From the IMG/VR virus record IMGVR_UViG_3300043540_000091, positions 1 to 64,000 of that record: a stretch of DNA of 64,000 nt; one strand, 5' to 3'. Below, in pieces: positions 6,313 to 16,801 of this stretch (position 1 is its first letter; every line of letters starts with the position of its first letter). The notes below the pieces were generated by a model, which saw nothing but the letters and a program-made list of their open reading frames with translations, was not told the DNA's origin and made no database searches. The translations under genes and the position numbers were made by a program. The DNA is from a virus.

Positions 6313-9300
6313 CTATATCAGGGAGATGGTGACATCGGTCGTCGGATCGACCACGCGAGCGCGTTCGTCGGCGGCGATCGGTATCAGATCGTTCGACGCA
6401 TCGTACGTCGGGTACGTGACCGCCACGCTGACCACTCCAGGTATCGAACCAGCGGCTGTGACCATTCTGCTTATCGATACGCTCTGACCAACGTCCAGTC
6501 CGTTAACGTATCCAGCGACCGCGCTCTTCACGCGATCTCTGATCTCTGTGAAAGGCACTCCGGACTTGGTGCGGATGCTGAACGAAGCCGTCACGCGGCG
6601 GATGATGGCAGGCTTGATGCCGATGGCCGTACCAGCAGCACGCCAGCCTGGGTAGTTGATGCGATCTGAAGGATCTCCGTAGATGACCTTGTTCAGCTCA
6701 GCGATCAGGCCGACGTAGTACTTGTACGCGTCGATACCGCTGTGGATGGTAGCAGCCGACGTAGTTGCTCCAGCGTCGAAGTTGAGCTTCGACTTGCCGA
6801 TCAGCACAGCGCCCAGCGAGCTTGAGAGCTTCTCTGTAAGCTCAGGACTGTCGAGCACGACCGTGGCATCCGTTCCAGCGCCAGGACCAACTGTGAAGAT
6901 GCGCTTCCATAAACTGACAGGCTCCGATTCCTCGACGTTGAACTGACTTAACTCTCCGCCAAGAATGACCGGCGAACCGGACGGGTTGGGTATAGCCGCA
7001 GTCCAGATGCGAGTAGCTGTCGGGAACGAGTAGCCAACGCCTTGAGATTCATCGACCACGATGTAGCGTCCCACGTTCTGTGCGCCGAGACTGTCTGTCG
7101 TGATCACCAAGGTGTCACCAGGCATGACGGACTCATGGTCGTAGAAGCGCATGTTGTTCTGATTACCAAGCACGATGACTTCCTCAGCTGCGTTCTCATG
7201 CTCGATCCAGAAGCTGTCGTTTCCGAAGATGCGCACTACCTGGAACACGCCTTGGTTTGCCTTGTCGAACTCGTCGTGTCTCCACCATGCAGGACTTACG
7301 TCAGGCTGATGGTTCTGGTTACCGTTCGAGAGGCTGGTGTAGCTGAGGCCGTTGTACGACACGCGTGCGCTGATGGCATACGTGGTGCCGGACGAGTACA
7401 GAGCTTCGACCACGTTGTTCAGTCGAACCCAGTCGCCTTCCTTGACGCCGTTGGAGATGAGGTTCATGCTAGGACCACTGATGCCGATGATGGCCACGAA
7501 GTTGCCCTGGCGCTCAATCTTGATCTCGGTGTTAGCGGTGTGGCTGACGCTTCTGATCGTCTGGAACGTACCAGATCCGGAGACTATCTCCGCACCGTCT
7601 GCATGGAGAGTGATCGCAGTGGTCTCGTCGAGCTGGATGAGCTTGTTCTGGCGAACGGTGTTCTGAAGATTTACCCACTGATCCTTGATCAAGCCCTGTC
7701 TGATCTCGTAGGGAACCGTCACTGCTCCGAGCTTGCTTCCGATGAGAGAGCCTGAGCCGGATAGAGCAAGCGACAGACTATTGGCCGTGCCGCCTGATAC
7801 CTGGATATAGCCAGATCCACCGAAGGTCTGCGTAGAGATCTGCAGTTCTCGACCATAGCGAGATAGCTGGACCGCGCCCACGTTGGTCACGCCAGTGACC
7901 ACGAGCTTGTTCCAGAATCTGACCAGCTGCTCGTTACTCTGAGCGACGAGTCTGATCTCCTCGCCGATGTCAGGAGCTGATACCCACTGCTTCTTGGCAA
8001 TGAACTGAGGCAGAGATGCGAGAGATGACAGGTTGTTGGACAAGACTCCGTTCTCTCCATCGTACATCATGTCCATCGGAGTAGAGCCATTGACTGTACC
8101 GCCAGGGCTGAGAGTAGCCGTGGCCGTTGCGAGCGACGGCAGCTGGATCTCAGATACGATCGCGCCGATGCCTTGGTCGAGGTAGGTATCCAGCACGATG
8201 TAAGATCCATTGTACGCTGCAGCGCCTCCGGACATACCGCTGATCACGATGCTGGAACCAGCAGGTATCGTGGCTGTGGTGCGGAGCTTGGCGCGGCGCG
8301 ACGTCATGAACGTGTAGAAGTTGGTGACCGTGGTCGAGATGTAGTTCGTACCAAGGTCGTTGTCCTCGGTCGATCGAGTGATGGTAGCGCTCGGCGCACC
8401 GTTACCGACAGACGCAGTGAGCTTGTCAGACATGTTGGCAGAGATGTAGTCGACGACTTCCTGAGCTGTGGTGGAGACCGTGGCGAACTGAAGGTTCTCG
8501 TTGGTCGATCCACTGAGAGATCTCGCCATGCTGCCGGTCGGGACATAGCGAGTGGCAGTTCCGTTTGTTCCAGACGCCGATCCGCTCAGCGAGTAGTAGT
8601 ACTTGAACTGAGTAGACGTGGGAGTCGAGTCGACGATGAACTTACCACCAAGGTCGAGAATCGTGACGGACCAGTAGGTCGGGCTGATGTCGGGTTGGTG
8701 ACCGACGTTACCCGACTGCAGTGACTGATAGTTCTGTCCGCTGTAGCTTACGAGATCGCCCACGGCGTACGTCGTAGCTGGAACGTAAGCATCCAGAGTA
8801 ACTCCGGCTACCTGCACGATGTCTCCAGGGTTCAGGCCGTGAGACGTGGCGGTGTTGGCCGTCATGAGAGTGCCTGCCTTCGAGATCGAGCTGACGGACA
8901 CCGTCGTTCCAGCGCTGTATGACTGGAAGTCGAACCGACCAGTGCCGGACGATGCCGCAGATCCAGACTTGATGAACTGGAACTGGTTAGCTCCGAGAAC
9001 CGCAGACACTGCGGCCAAGCCATCGTACGGGCTTCCAGCTCCGCTGATCAGGACCACGTCGCTGACGATGAGGTTGTGAGCGGCTGACGTGGTGATGGTG
9101 ACCGTGTTGGACACCTGCGACGAGTTGACGAGAGTGCCACCAGGAGTACCACTCGGAGTAGCGACCGTGAACTGGTTGGAGTTCAGGACGGTGACGGTGT
9201 ATGTCGTGTTGAGCGGGAACGTGGTTCCGCCATCGTACGAGGCCGTGTTCCAGAAGCCAACGCGCTGGCCGGTCGAGAGACCGTGTCCCGCAGCTGTCAC

Positions 9301-12300
9301 CGTGATGGTTCCAGCCTGGTTGAGCATGTTGGTGAAGCTGACGTTGTCGACCACGTAGGTACCAGCAGGAACCTCTACGCTGAACGAGTGCAGGGACACC
9401 GATATCACTCGGCCCTTGTACCCGCTGTTGGCAGGCAGGAAGCTTGTGTTCGCGGCCAGGAACATTATGTCACCTACGTGCACATCTGCTCCGAGGTTGT
9501 TGAACTTGGCTTCCGTTCCTGATCTCCAGGTGTACGTCACCACATCCTTGCCGCCGGTCGTCGTCTTGCTCACGGTGAAGGAGCTTGTGTAGTCCCAGCT
9601 TGGAGTGCGAACGGCAGGGCATGGAAGAAAGATCTTGGCGTCGATGACCTCGGACAGCTCGAAGCGGTGCGAGATGGCCGTCTGCGTGGCGGTGTCAGGA
9701 TACACGAAGCCGACGCGGACTCTGTTGCCTGACGGACCAAAGTCTGCGCTCTTGATCAGAACATCGTACGTTCCATCGGTCAGGTGAGTTCTCGCCTGTC
9801 TGTGGATCTTGAAGTTCGAGAAGTCGAAGTCGTAGAACGAGGCCGGATCGTTCAGTGCGAGGCTGGACTCAGCATCGCTCGCTGAGAAGTCCTGGTTGGA
9901 CGGAGTAGAGTGGCTCGAGACTGTCAGCTTGCGAGATACCGGCAAGGTATATGACTGAGTCTCTGCGTTACCGTCGACGACCGCGTTGGTGGTGTCAGCC
10001 GAGTAGAACTTGTACGGGCTGCGCAGGAAGAACCTGTCGCCTGCCTGCATCAACGAGTCAGGAGACTGCATGTAGATGGGCGGCTTCATGGACATGCGCT
10101 GGAGCGACGTGTCGTATCCCGTGATGAGCGAGCGTTCTCCGGCGTTAGAGTCGATGACCTGCTTGACTGCAGACGTGTCGTACTTGTTGAGAATCTCGAC
10201 GAAGTCACCGTCGTGACCACCGATGGCCTCGAAGTCAGGAAGGGTGAACACGGTGTCAGTGATAGCAAGTCCAAGGGTACTGTGAGTGAAGCTGGGTACT
10301 CCAGCCTCGGTGTCGGTCGCGGCCACGTTGCCGTAGTGGGCAGGAGTGTTCACGATGGCTGCGCCCAGAGGAAGCTGCAGAGCAGATCCGCCTTGGTCAG
10401 CCGCTGCGAAGTAGATCTCTCCGTCGTCAGAAAATGTCTTGGTAGAGATACGCACCTTAGATCCAACGATCTGAGCATCGACGCCTACCAGCGAGGTCTG
10501 GATCGTCTGAAGGAAGCTGACCAACGGCTGGGCAGCGAAGTCGATCATCTGCATCGGAGCTTGGCTGCGAACGATGACCAGACGGTCCGTGATCGGAGTG
10601 AAGCTGATGTTCAGGTTCGACCGGCTCGTGGTACCATCGTCCACTATGATCTGTCCTGTCTGAACAGACTGGATGCGCCAGAAACCTTGGTTGAAGATTA
10701 AGGGAGCTGGATCGGTTGGGTTTGCCCACACGATAAGCCAGTCACCTTCCTTAATATCGTCGAAGCCTTCCGGAACCAGCGCAGGGCTCGTAGCGGAGAT
10801 CGTCAGAAGAGTTCCGGTCTTGCTGAATGTGACTTGAGAGTTAGACTTAAGTCCGGTCTGAACAGGAAGAGATCCACCATCAGTCAGAAGCCATACGCGG
10901 CCTTGCTGCGTGGGACCGTTGGGGATGTCAGAGGTCAACGCAGATCCGCGAGTGTACTGGCTACCCATGGTGACCTTATCACCGGTAGCTAGCGCATTCG
11001 TGAATCCGACCTGTCCCGTCTGCTTGTTGAGCGTGTAGTCGGGCGATTGGCCGACGCTGTAAAGAGTATCAGTCGTGCTGAAGATCTGGTTCTTGAGAGT
11101 ACCGCCGGTGATCTCGAGCTTGGCCTTGTTGTCACTGCCTCGAGCGGACTGCAGCTGGATGATGTCGCCGAGAACCGTAGCGCTCACACCAGGCATGAGG
11201 TTGTTAATGACCTCTGCCCATATGGAGATGTCCGTCAATGATGACACGGTAGCGCCTGGATCTATGGCCTGGAAGTCGGACAGGTTGAAGACCGTCGTGA
11301 CCTCTGGGGTACCATCGACTCTGTACGACAATGTATCGCCGTCAGAGATGGCCGGTGACCACGAAGACTTCGCGCGAGTCTGAACATACGCGATCAGACC
11401 GTCCTGTTGCAGAGGCAGGTCGTTCTTGTACATGCGGCTGGTTACAGCCTTGGTCGTGGGGAATCCTAGAGCGTCGTTCGCATTCGTGCCTGTAGAAGGC
11501 ACCTTCACTTGGATGTCGTTCTTCGAGCGGTCACGAGGATAGATGACGAGGTATGTTCCGTCGCTGTTGGTCGTGCATAGGAAGTTGACGTTGGGATCTC
11601 CGTTGATTGATGCAGCGATCTCGTATGCCGTAGCGCTGGACGGGACCTTGAAGTCTGCGTCGACGAACTGGTGAACCGTCTCGACTCCAGCGATCTCGAC
11701 CGCGATGAAGGACAGGTTCTGGATCGGCCACGGACCAGCCACGTTGTTTCGTATGAGAGCCTGCGCGATCGGCTTCTGGCGAAGCTGGACCTCACGCTCG
11801 CCGCCTACCGCACTGTCGACGACGGTCTCGAACGGAGCGCCGACGAAGTTGGGCTCGTACCCTTGACCATCGTCGAACACCAGGTCGGTCGTGTTGTCAG
11901 CATAACGGATCACGTTCGAGGACTGAACCTTCTTGAGTTCGTCCTTGGCCACGACGTCCTTTGAAGCCGTCTCGATAGCCTGTTCGGTACCCTTGGACTT
12001 TGCAGACTCGTAGTCCTTGATGCGCTGACGGATGTCATCGTCGGTGTCAGCTTCTCGACCATTGTTGAAGCCGAGGCTGTTGTAGACCGTTCCGGTGAAC
12101 GCTACGCCGATGATCTCCTTGATAGCTCCGCGAGATACGTTGCCGATGGTTCCTGGCACCTGACAGCGTACTGGCACGTTCGTGACGGTTACCTCACCGT
12201 CGATGATAGTGGCCGCCGAGGTCGTAACGAAGGCGACGGCAGTGATCGACGCGCCCTGAGCGGTCTGAATCGTAGTGTTTGACGGGATGAAGCGGTTACC

Positions 12301-12864
12301 ACCTTGCGCGAGCGTAACTTCCTCGCCGAGGTTATGGAACTTGGTAGTGGGACTTGTTCCAGCAAGCGTGATGGACCAGTAAGATCCGCCAGCTTCGGCC
12401 TGGACCGAGGTATAGGTCAGAGGGCCTTCGACATTGGCCGTGCCGCGACCGATGTAAACCTTGCCGCCAGCCTGGGTAAACTTGGAAGCGTCTGCGACGT
12501 AGATCTTCAGAGATCCTGCGACCGGTGCCGGTTGACCAGCGTACACGCGGGAGGAGACCTTGGTAAACGAGGTGTCTGAGATGTCAACTCGACCGGTCGA
12601 CGCGAGCGCGGGAAGGATAGGGACGTTGGCGTCACGGGCCTGACGCTGAAGCTGTTCGCCCTCGGCGCGGTCTGCGCTCATGGCGTCGATCATGGTGATG
12701 AGGTTGGCTTCCGACTTGAAGAGTTCCTGAGCCATGGCCTGAACGAGCTGCGCGAGGTTTGAACTCTCGTTGAGGTCGAGGTCCTTGCGCAAACGCGCAC
12801 GGATACCGTCGATGAAGTCTCCAGCTATCTGTTCCTTACTGCGTAGGTCTGGTACCTTAGCCAT
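6313..12864 (-). CDS. Giant baseplate J-like protein
   Basis: 2183 residues, far longer than the usual 300-650 of baseplate J proteins. The conserved core is split: the N-terminal part has the hallmark FNNGREADTDDDIRQRIKDY (about 267-286), and the last 100 residues carry the C-terminal J domain with PGVVSVAV near the end. The roughly 1700 residues between are beta-rich, Thr/Ser/Gly-rich repeats. Two modules at about 1365-1398 and 1825-1858 share YA, V.Y.G..Y.SL..GN..HQPD.SP.WW, typical of carbohydrate-binding modules of the CBM5/12 type. It would form the wedge connecting the baseplate to receptor-binding parts, with built-in glycan contacts. The ATG has no strong Shine-Dalgarno. Confidence 0.85.
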   Translation of the reverse strand: MAKVPDLRSKEQIAGDFIDGIRARLRKDLDLNESSNLAQLVQAMAQELFKSEANLITMIDAMSADRAEGEQLQRQARDANVPILPALASTGRVDISDTSFTKVSSRVYAGQPAPVAGSLKIYVADASKFTQAGGKVYIGRGTANVEGPLTYTSVQAEAGGSYWSITLAGTSPTTKFHNLGEEVTLAQGGNRFIPSNTTIQTAQGASITAVAFVTTSAATIIDGEVTVTNVPVRCQVPGTIGNVSRGAIKEIIGVAFTGTVYNSLGFNNGREADTDDDIRQRIKDYESAKSKGTEQAIETASKDVVAKDELKKVQSSNVIRYADNTTDLVFDDGQGYEPNFVGAPFETVVDSAVGGEREVQLRQKPIAQALIRNNVAGPWPIQNLSFIAVEIAGVETVHQFVDADFKVPSSATAYEIAASINGDPNVNFLCTTNSDGTYLVIYPRDRSKNDIQVKVPSTGTNANDALGFPTTKAVTSRMYKNDLPLQQDGLIAYVQTRAKSSWSPAISDGDTLSYRVDGTPEVTTVFNLSDFQAIDPGATVSSLTDISIWAEVINNLMPGVSATVLGDIIQLQSARGSDNKAKLEITGGTLKNQIFSTTDTLYSVGQSPDYTLNKQTGQVGFTNALATGDKVTMGSQYTRGSALTSDIPNGPTQQGRVWLLTDGGSLPVQTGLKSNSQVTFSKTGTLLTISATSPALVPEGFDDIKEGDWLIVWANPTDPAPLIFNQGFWRIQSVQTGQIIVDDGTTSRSNLNISFTPITDRLVIVRSQAPMQMIDFAAQPLVSFLQTIQTSLVGVDAQIVGSKVRISTKTFSDDGEIYFAAADQGGSALQLPLGAAIVNTPAHYGNVAATDTEAGVPSFTHSTLGLAITDTVFTLPDFEAIGGHDGDFVEILNKYDTSAVKQVIDSNAGERSLITGYDTSLQRMSMKPPIYMQSPDSLMQAGDRFFLRSPYKFYSADTTNAVVDGNAETQSYTLPVSRKLTVSSHSTPSNQDFSASDAESSLALNDPASFYDFDFSNFKIHRQARTHLTDGTYDVLIKSADFGPSGNRVRVGFVYPDTATQTAISHRFELSEVIDAKIFLPCPAVRTPSWDYTSSFTVSKTTTGGKDVVTYTWRSGTEAKFNNLGADVHVGDIMFLAANTSFLPANSGYKGRVISVSLHSFSVEVPAGTYVVDNVSFTNMLNQAGTITVTAAGHGLSTGQRVGFWNTASYDGGTTFPLNTTYTVTVLNSNQFTVATPSGTPGGTLVNSSQVSNTVTITTSAAHNLIVSDVVLISGAGSPYDGLAAVSAVLGANQFQFIKSGSAASSGTGRFDFQSYSAGTTVSVSSISKAGTLMTANTATSHGLNPGDIVQVAGVTLDAYVPATTYAVGDLVSYSGQNYQSLQSGNVGHQPDISPTYWSVTILDLGGKFIVDSTPTSTQFKYYYSLSGSASGTNGTATRYVPTGSMARSLSGSTNENLQFATVSTTAQEVVDYISANMSDKLTASVGNGAPSATITRSTEDNDLGTNYISTTVTNFYTFMTSRRAKLRTTATIPAGSSIVISGMSGGAAAYNGSYIVLDTYLDQGIGAIVSEIQLPSLATATATLSPGGTVNGSTPMDMMYDGENGVLSNNLSSLASLPQFIAKKQWVSAPDIGEEIRLVAQSNEQLVRFWNKLVVTGVTNVGAVQLSRYGRELQISTQTFGGSGYIQVSGGTANSLSLALSGSGSLIGSKLGAVTVPYEIRQGLIKDQWVNLQNTVRQNKLIQLDETTAITLHADGAEIVSGSGTFQTIRSVSHTANTEIKIERQGNFVAIIGISGPSMNLISNGVKEGDWVRLNNVVEALYSSGTTYAISARVSYNGLSYTSLSNGNQNHQPDVSPAWWRHDEFDKANQGVFQVVRIFGNDSFWIEHENAAEEVIVLGNQNNMRFYDHESVMPGDTLVITTDSLGAQNVGRYIVVDESQGVGYSFPTATRIWTAAIPNPSGSPVILGGELSQFNVEESEPVSLWKRIFTVGPGAGTDATVVLDSPELTEKLSSSLGAVLIGKSKLNFDAGATTSAATIHSGIDAYKYYVGLIAELNKVIYGDPSDRINYPGWRAAGTAIGIKPAIIRRVTASFSIRTKSGVPFTEIRDRVKSAVAGYVNGLDVGQSVSISRMVTAAGSIPGVVSVAVTYPTYDASNDLIPIAADERARVVDPTTDVTISLI

Positions 12865-12890
12865 TATATTCTATCCTATGGTGTGCATTG

Positions 12891-12899
12891 AAGATTAGG
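12891..12899 (-). promoter_or_regulatory. Late-promoter-like box before baseplate J gene
   Basis: CCTAATCTT on the minus strand begins two bases after the TGA of the upstream gene and ends 26 bases before the ATG of the baseplate J gene. Confidence 0.5.
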
Positions 12900-12900
12900 C

Positions 12901-15477
12901 TCATCTGGGTATCTCCGCCTGCACCGGCAAGCTCAGCTGAGTGTTCTTGATACCCAGCAATAGAGATACTACCACAGCGCCTCCAGTTATCGTCACGTCC
13001 CCTGCCAATACACCAGCAAACCGAGGATCGGCGTCGAAGGCTCGCGCGAGCGATGCTAGGATCGACTTGGCCGACACGTCCGAAAGGGCCATGCCGGCGT
13101 CCACGGGGTTACCGAAGGAAGGGTTCTGCAGCAGCTCGTTGGTCTTGGTGTTGATGATCATCATGGCTGCCTGGATCAGATTCGTCAGTCCATACGCTAA
13201 CTTGATGTCACCGCCGCCTGTCAAGATCCAGTCGCCGGAAGAGTCCTGCAGGAAGTCGACCTTGGCCGTGCGCACGATGGGATCAAGCTCATTGATCTCA
13301 GGCGACGTCTTGAACGGGGTATTGATCAGAGGTGCATTAGACGAAGGTATTGCTATCAGCATGTCACTGTTGACCGTGTTGGGCATGGAAGTGTGTATCC
13401 TCGCGTTCTGGCTGGGCTTGTACGCCGTCAGTGGCACCGGCGAGTTGGAAGCCTCGAACGTAATGATGGTCTCGACCGACGACACGATGTCGATCGACCT
13501 GACCTTGCGCACCGTTGCCTCGATGGTATCAGACTTCACGCGCACGACCTGACCGATGTACAGGTACTGAGCGTCGGCCACGGTGAGGGTGTCGCCGCCG
13601 GACGATGCTGTCACAGCTATGTCGTATCCTACCTGGTCGACGTACGGTGCCTTGAGCCCGTTCAGGGCGGCGATCTCGATCCATCGCTCAGGAGCGCCAA
13701 GGTACTGAGTAGCGAGCTGCTCGAGCGTGCCGCCCTCAGGGAACGGAACGAAGAATCGGCTCAGGTTGGCGTTGCTGAAGTTCAGGCCAGAAGCGATGGC
13801 GTAGTCCGCGTAGAACCGGTAGTAGTCCTCTCGGTCGTTGCCGTCAGACTGGTCGAGCAGGGCGGCAAGGCTGTCCATCTGCTTGATGATGTCGTTCATG
13901 TTGTTGAGAAGGACGATGTCGTCGACGGTCAACTTCTTGTATGTGTTCTTCGGCGGAGCTAGGCCAAGGACTGCGTTGTAGGACGCAGATCCACCGCCGA
14001 GAGCTTCCGACACGTCTCGTGCGAAGTTGGCGACCGTAGTACGTCTCTGGATCACGTCGTCAGCGTTCATGGACATCACGCCTTCCGTGATGCTATCGAG
14101 CTGGTTGACGATCTCTCCAGGCAGGTTCATGTCGTCGATCGGGAAGTTCTGGAACACGTCAGGGTGATCGGCTGGGTTCTCGAAGAGCGCCTTGAGCGGA
14201 TCTGCGCTGTCGCCTGCCTGCTGATACTGCTCGGCCTGTCCAGATGACAGCTTATCGGTCGCGGACGTGTTCAGCGCGGACTGAGCCTTGCCTTGCGCCG
14301 TGAGACCGCCGATCAGCCCGATGCCTGCGACGGTAGCCGCCACTCTCTGCATGGACGACTTGTTGTCGATGAAGTACTGCTTGAACGACTCCTGCATCGC
14401 CTTCGTCGTGCTGCCGGAGAACGCGAAGTCGTACATGTCCTTGCGAAGACCTTGGAGATCCTTCGCCATCAGAGCTATCTCGCCGACTGGTCTGATGAAG
14501 GAATCGTTGATATCACTTCTGATACCAGCAAGGACTCTATGAGCTGCAGCTATAGTCGTGCGAGCCTGACGGATGCCGTTCAGGATGTTCGACAGCGTGT
14601 TGGTGACGGACCTTGAGGCGGACGGATCTGGTAGGCGCTTAGCTCCGCCTGGTACGGTAGGCAGACGTCTGAACGCGTTCAGGTTGATGGAGTACTGGTA
14701 CTCGTTCGTACCAGCCGACTTGGTGACGGAATAACTGGTCAAGCTGCATGCGTAGTACTTCTGATCCTTGTGCATCAGGAAGTACAAGCGCCAGCTTCTG
14801 TTCTCCTTCAGCTTCTTACCAGCAAGGTAATAGTCCAGGAATCGTTCGAGGTCATGGATCGATTCATACCCAGTGTGCAGCGTGTTGATCTCAGAGATCT
14901 TGTAGTTAAGAGGACCTTCGGTGCTATCAGATCCGCCGCTGAACGCTCTCACGGTTCTGTTGACCTGGTTCGCAGTGGCGTACGCGCTCTTGATCGTGTT
15001 CTGGAAGGCGTACTCGAGAGAGCGCTGCCAGTCTGGGCTCGCCGTGCCAGAGTCCTTGCCAGGAGTCTTGGTTATCACGTTCGTTCCTGTAGTACCGGCG
15101 ATGGAGATGGGACGGAACGGAGCGCCGTTGTGAGTCTCGACGATACCCTTCATGGTAGCTTCCATGACGGAAGCAGCTGGAACGGAGATGCTTATGTTCT
15201 GAGGAGCGAGAGGGAATGTGAACTCTGCCACGCGGGTATTAGTCATCTCGTCCATGATCCACAGCTTGTACGGATAACGCTGGTTGAACCGCGCCTTGTC
15301 TATCGCCGTGAAGCGGAAGAACAGATCGAACTGCTCGAGCTTCTTGTACTTCGCAGCAGACGAAGCTACCGCAGACAGCGGAGACTGTCCGACCGGCGCG
15401 ACGGTCAACGGTTCGTTGGCTATCTCGGCTACGTCAGCCAACGACTTGGTGCCAAAGGGTGAGGGAAAGTCGCTCAT
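12901..15477 (-). CDS. Baseplate protein with LysM-like and gp25-like domains
   Basis: 858 residues. The N-terminal third resembles tail proteins that precede LysM modules; a LysM-like segment lies around 578-610 (GGTLEQLATQYLGAPERWIE). The last 150 residues match the gp25/XkdS-type wedge domain: GDWILTGGGDIKLAYGLTN, then an NTKTNEL..NPSFGN motif. In most phages these are separate proteins, so this is a fusion that would tie the hub-side LysM domain to the wedge. It sits between spike-region genes and baseplate J, as expected. The central section (280-560) is helical and unassigned. Confidence 0.8.
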   Translation of the reverse strand: MSDFPSPFGTKSLADVAEIANEPLTVAPVGQSPLSAVASSAAKYKKLEQFDLFFRFTAIDKARFNQRYPYKLWIMDEMTNTRVAEFTFPLAPQNISISVPAASVMEATMKGIVETHNGAPFRPISIAGTTGTNVITKTPGKDSGTASPDWQRSLEYAFQNTIKSAYATANQVNRTVRAFSGGSDSTEGPLNYKISEINTLHTGYESIHDLERFLDYYLAGKKLKENRSWRLYFLMHKDQKYYACSLTSYSVTKSAGTNEYQYSINLNAFRRLPTVPGGAKRLPDPSASRSVTNTLSNILNGIRQARTTIAAAHRVLAGIRSDINDSFIRPVGEIALMAKDLQGLRKDMYDFAFSGSTTKAMQESFKQYFIDNKSSMQRVAATVAGIGLIGGLTAQGKAQSALNTSATDKLSSGQAEQYQQAGDSADPLKALFENPADHPDVFQNFPIDDMNLPGEIVNQLDSITEGVMSMNADDVIQRRTTVANFARDVSEALGGGSASYNAVLGLAPPKNTYKKLTVDDIVLLNNMNDIIKQMDSLAALLDQSDGNDREDYYRFYADYAIASGLNFSNANLSRFFVPFPEGGTLEQLATQYLGAPERWIEIAALNGLKAPYVDQVGYDIAVTASSGGDTLTVADAQYLYIGQVVRVKSDTIEATVRKVRSIDIVSSVETIITFEASNSPVPLTAYKPSQNARIHTSMPNTVNSDMLIAIPSSNAPLINTPFKTSPEINELDPIVRTAKVDFLQDSSGDWILTGGGDIKLAYGLTNLIQAAMMIINTKTNELLQNPSFGNPVDAGMALSDVSAKSILASLARAFDADPRFAGVLAGDVTITGGAVVVSLLLGIKNTQLSLPVQAEIPR

Positions 15478-16067
15478 GATATAACTCCTGCTCCAACGCC
15501 TGCGCCTGGAGCTGGTATCCCGATGGGAGATCCTACGATTATGACCTGCCCTGTCGAGTTCTTCAAGATGTCAGTGCATATGCCGGTAGCAACGCATAGC
15601 GAGAATATCGTCCTGTTAGATCCGTTCGCGCCCTTTACCTTCAGCTGATCATCTATGTTCTTCGCCATCTCTGGAGCAAGGATCGAAGCTATGTGCATGA
15701 TCGTACCAACACCGATAGCTACCGGCGCATGGGTAGACTTGAGAGTTGCGGACGACTTGAGGTGATCGACTACCGCCATGTTGATCGCATCGAAGCACTT
15801 CCTCGCGTTCTCTCCCTTGGTTGGCATCATGGCGAGAGCGAGCTGAGTCATGTCATCATACATCAAGGTCTTAATGCCCGTCCCGTTGCCGACGCCTGGA
15901 CCTGCTACGGTACCAACGTCCTGAGTTATGAAGGGCTTGCCGACGATGGTCATGACGATGCCTGTAGCCAGTGCCTGACAGAACTTCTTCTGGTTGGCAC
16001 CGCCGTCCCCGTGCTTCTTGAGGTTGGCCTGGATCATGTCTGCGAGTGCGTCGGCTGACAAGTTCAT
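15474..16067 (-). CDS. Baseplate-associated hypothetical protein
   Basis: 197 residues, with an Ala/Gly/Ile-rich C-terminus ending in repeated Pro/Gly (GIPAPGAGVGAG). Overlaps both neighbours by four bases. The position next to the spike suggests a baseplate or tail-tip part. It contains no PAAR signature that I can confirm. Confidence 0.6.
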   Translation of the reverse strand: MNLSADALADMIQANLKKHGDGGANQKKFCQALATGIVMTIVGKPFITQDVGTVAGPGVGNGTGIKTLMYDDMTQLALAMMPTKGENARKCFDAINMAVVDHLKSSATLKSTHAPVAIGVGTIMHIASILAPEMAKNIDDQLKVKGANGSNRTIFSLCVATGICTDILKNSTGQVIIVGSPIGIPAPGAGVGAGVIS

Positions 16068-16801
16068 CCTCCCGCCTTCACCGTCTCTACGCCCTGCGTT
16101 GGAACTCCGAAGATGGAGTCAACGACGGGATCTGTAAGAGTGGTCAGGACCTTGCCTGCCTTGCCGTTGAGAGTGATGTTACCTGCCTTCACGTCGCAAT
16201 CTCCGCCAGCCTCGATCTTTGCCTTACCACCTATCTTGGCGGTCATATCACCTCCAACGGAGGCGTTCAGCTTGCCGCTTACGTTCACCGTAGCATCACC
16301 GGTCACGTTGATGTTGAGCGTCTTGCATTCTATGGTGAGAGTCTGAGACGCCTTGTCGAAGGTGACCTTCTGTCCCTTGGAATCGTCTATGATGATCTTG
16401 TCGGGCTTGATCTGAAGATTAGGACCACTGTCGGATGTGACCGAGTAGTTGCCGTCCTTGTCTATTATCTGGACGACCTTATTGAACCGACGACGCCAGT
16501 GCTTGCCCAGCACTGGGTTCATGGGAGCTGGGTAGTTACGAGTCGCCTCGGTTATGATACCTAGGCTACGGTCGCCGCGCGGAAACTTCACCATGACCTT
16601 GGTAGCAACTTCCAAGACCACGTCATCGAAGTCGTCGGCTGATCCGAACTCGTCCTTGCGGATGCAGCGGACGGGGATGGACGCATAGTCATCACCGATG
16701 ACTAGAACCTGATACTCGTACTGGTACTTCGACGCGTTCTCCTTGTCGGTAGGAGAGTATACGTTGGTTATCATTCCGAAGTAGTATGAGTCCATCAGCA
16801 T
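16064..16801 (-). CDS. Baseplate spike protein (gpV/gp5-C-like)
   Basis: 245 residues. Residues about 7-110 form an OB-fold-like domain as in P2 gpV or T4 gp5, followed by a linker and, from about 125, short beta repeats alternating every second residue (LNINVTGDATVNVSGKLN), the signature of a triple-stranded beta-helix needle. No lysozyme domain is present. It would pierce the outer membrane during sheath contraction. Upstream is the hub, downstream a small baseplate protein. Confidence 0.85.
   Translation of the reverse strand: MLMDSYYFGMITNVYSPTDKENASKYQYEYQVLVIGDDYASIPVRCIRKDEFGSADDFDDVVLEVATKVMVKFPRGDRSLGIITEATRNYPAPMNPVLGKHWRRRFNKVVQIIDKDGNYSVTSDSGPNLQIKPDKIIIDDSKGQKVTFDKASQTLTIECKTLNINVTGDATVNVSGKLNASVGGDMTAKIGGKAKIEAGGDCDVKAGNITLNGKAGKVLTTLTDPVVDSIFGVPTQGVETVKAGG

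Noticed and set aside
7042-7755. Plus-strand open frames opposite the baseplate J gene
   Set aside because: Same reason; protein composition is unnatural and no start signals are present.
6313-12864. Intein or fused neighbouring genes explaining the 2183 residues
   Set aside because: No intein splice motifs (Cys/Ser start, HN end) and the frame is continuous with J domains at both ends.
16415-16423. CCTAATCTT box inside the spike gene as promoter
   Set aside because: It encodes GPNLQ within the spike and the next gene starts about 350 bases downstream; likely chance or coding.
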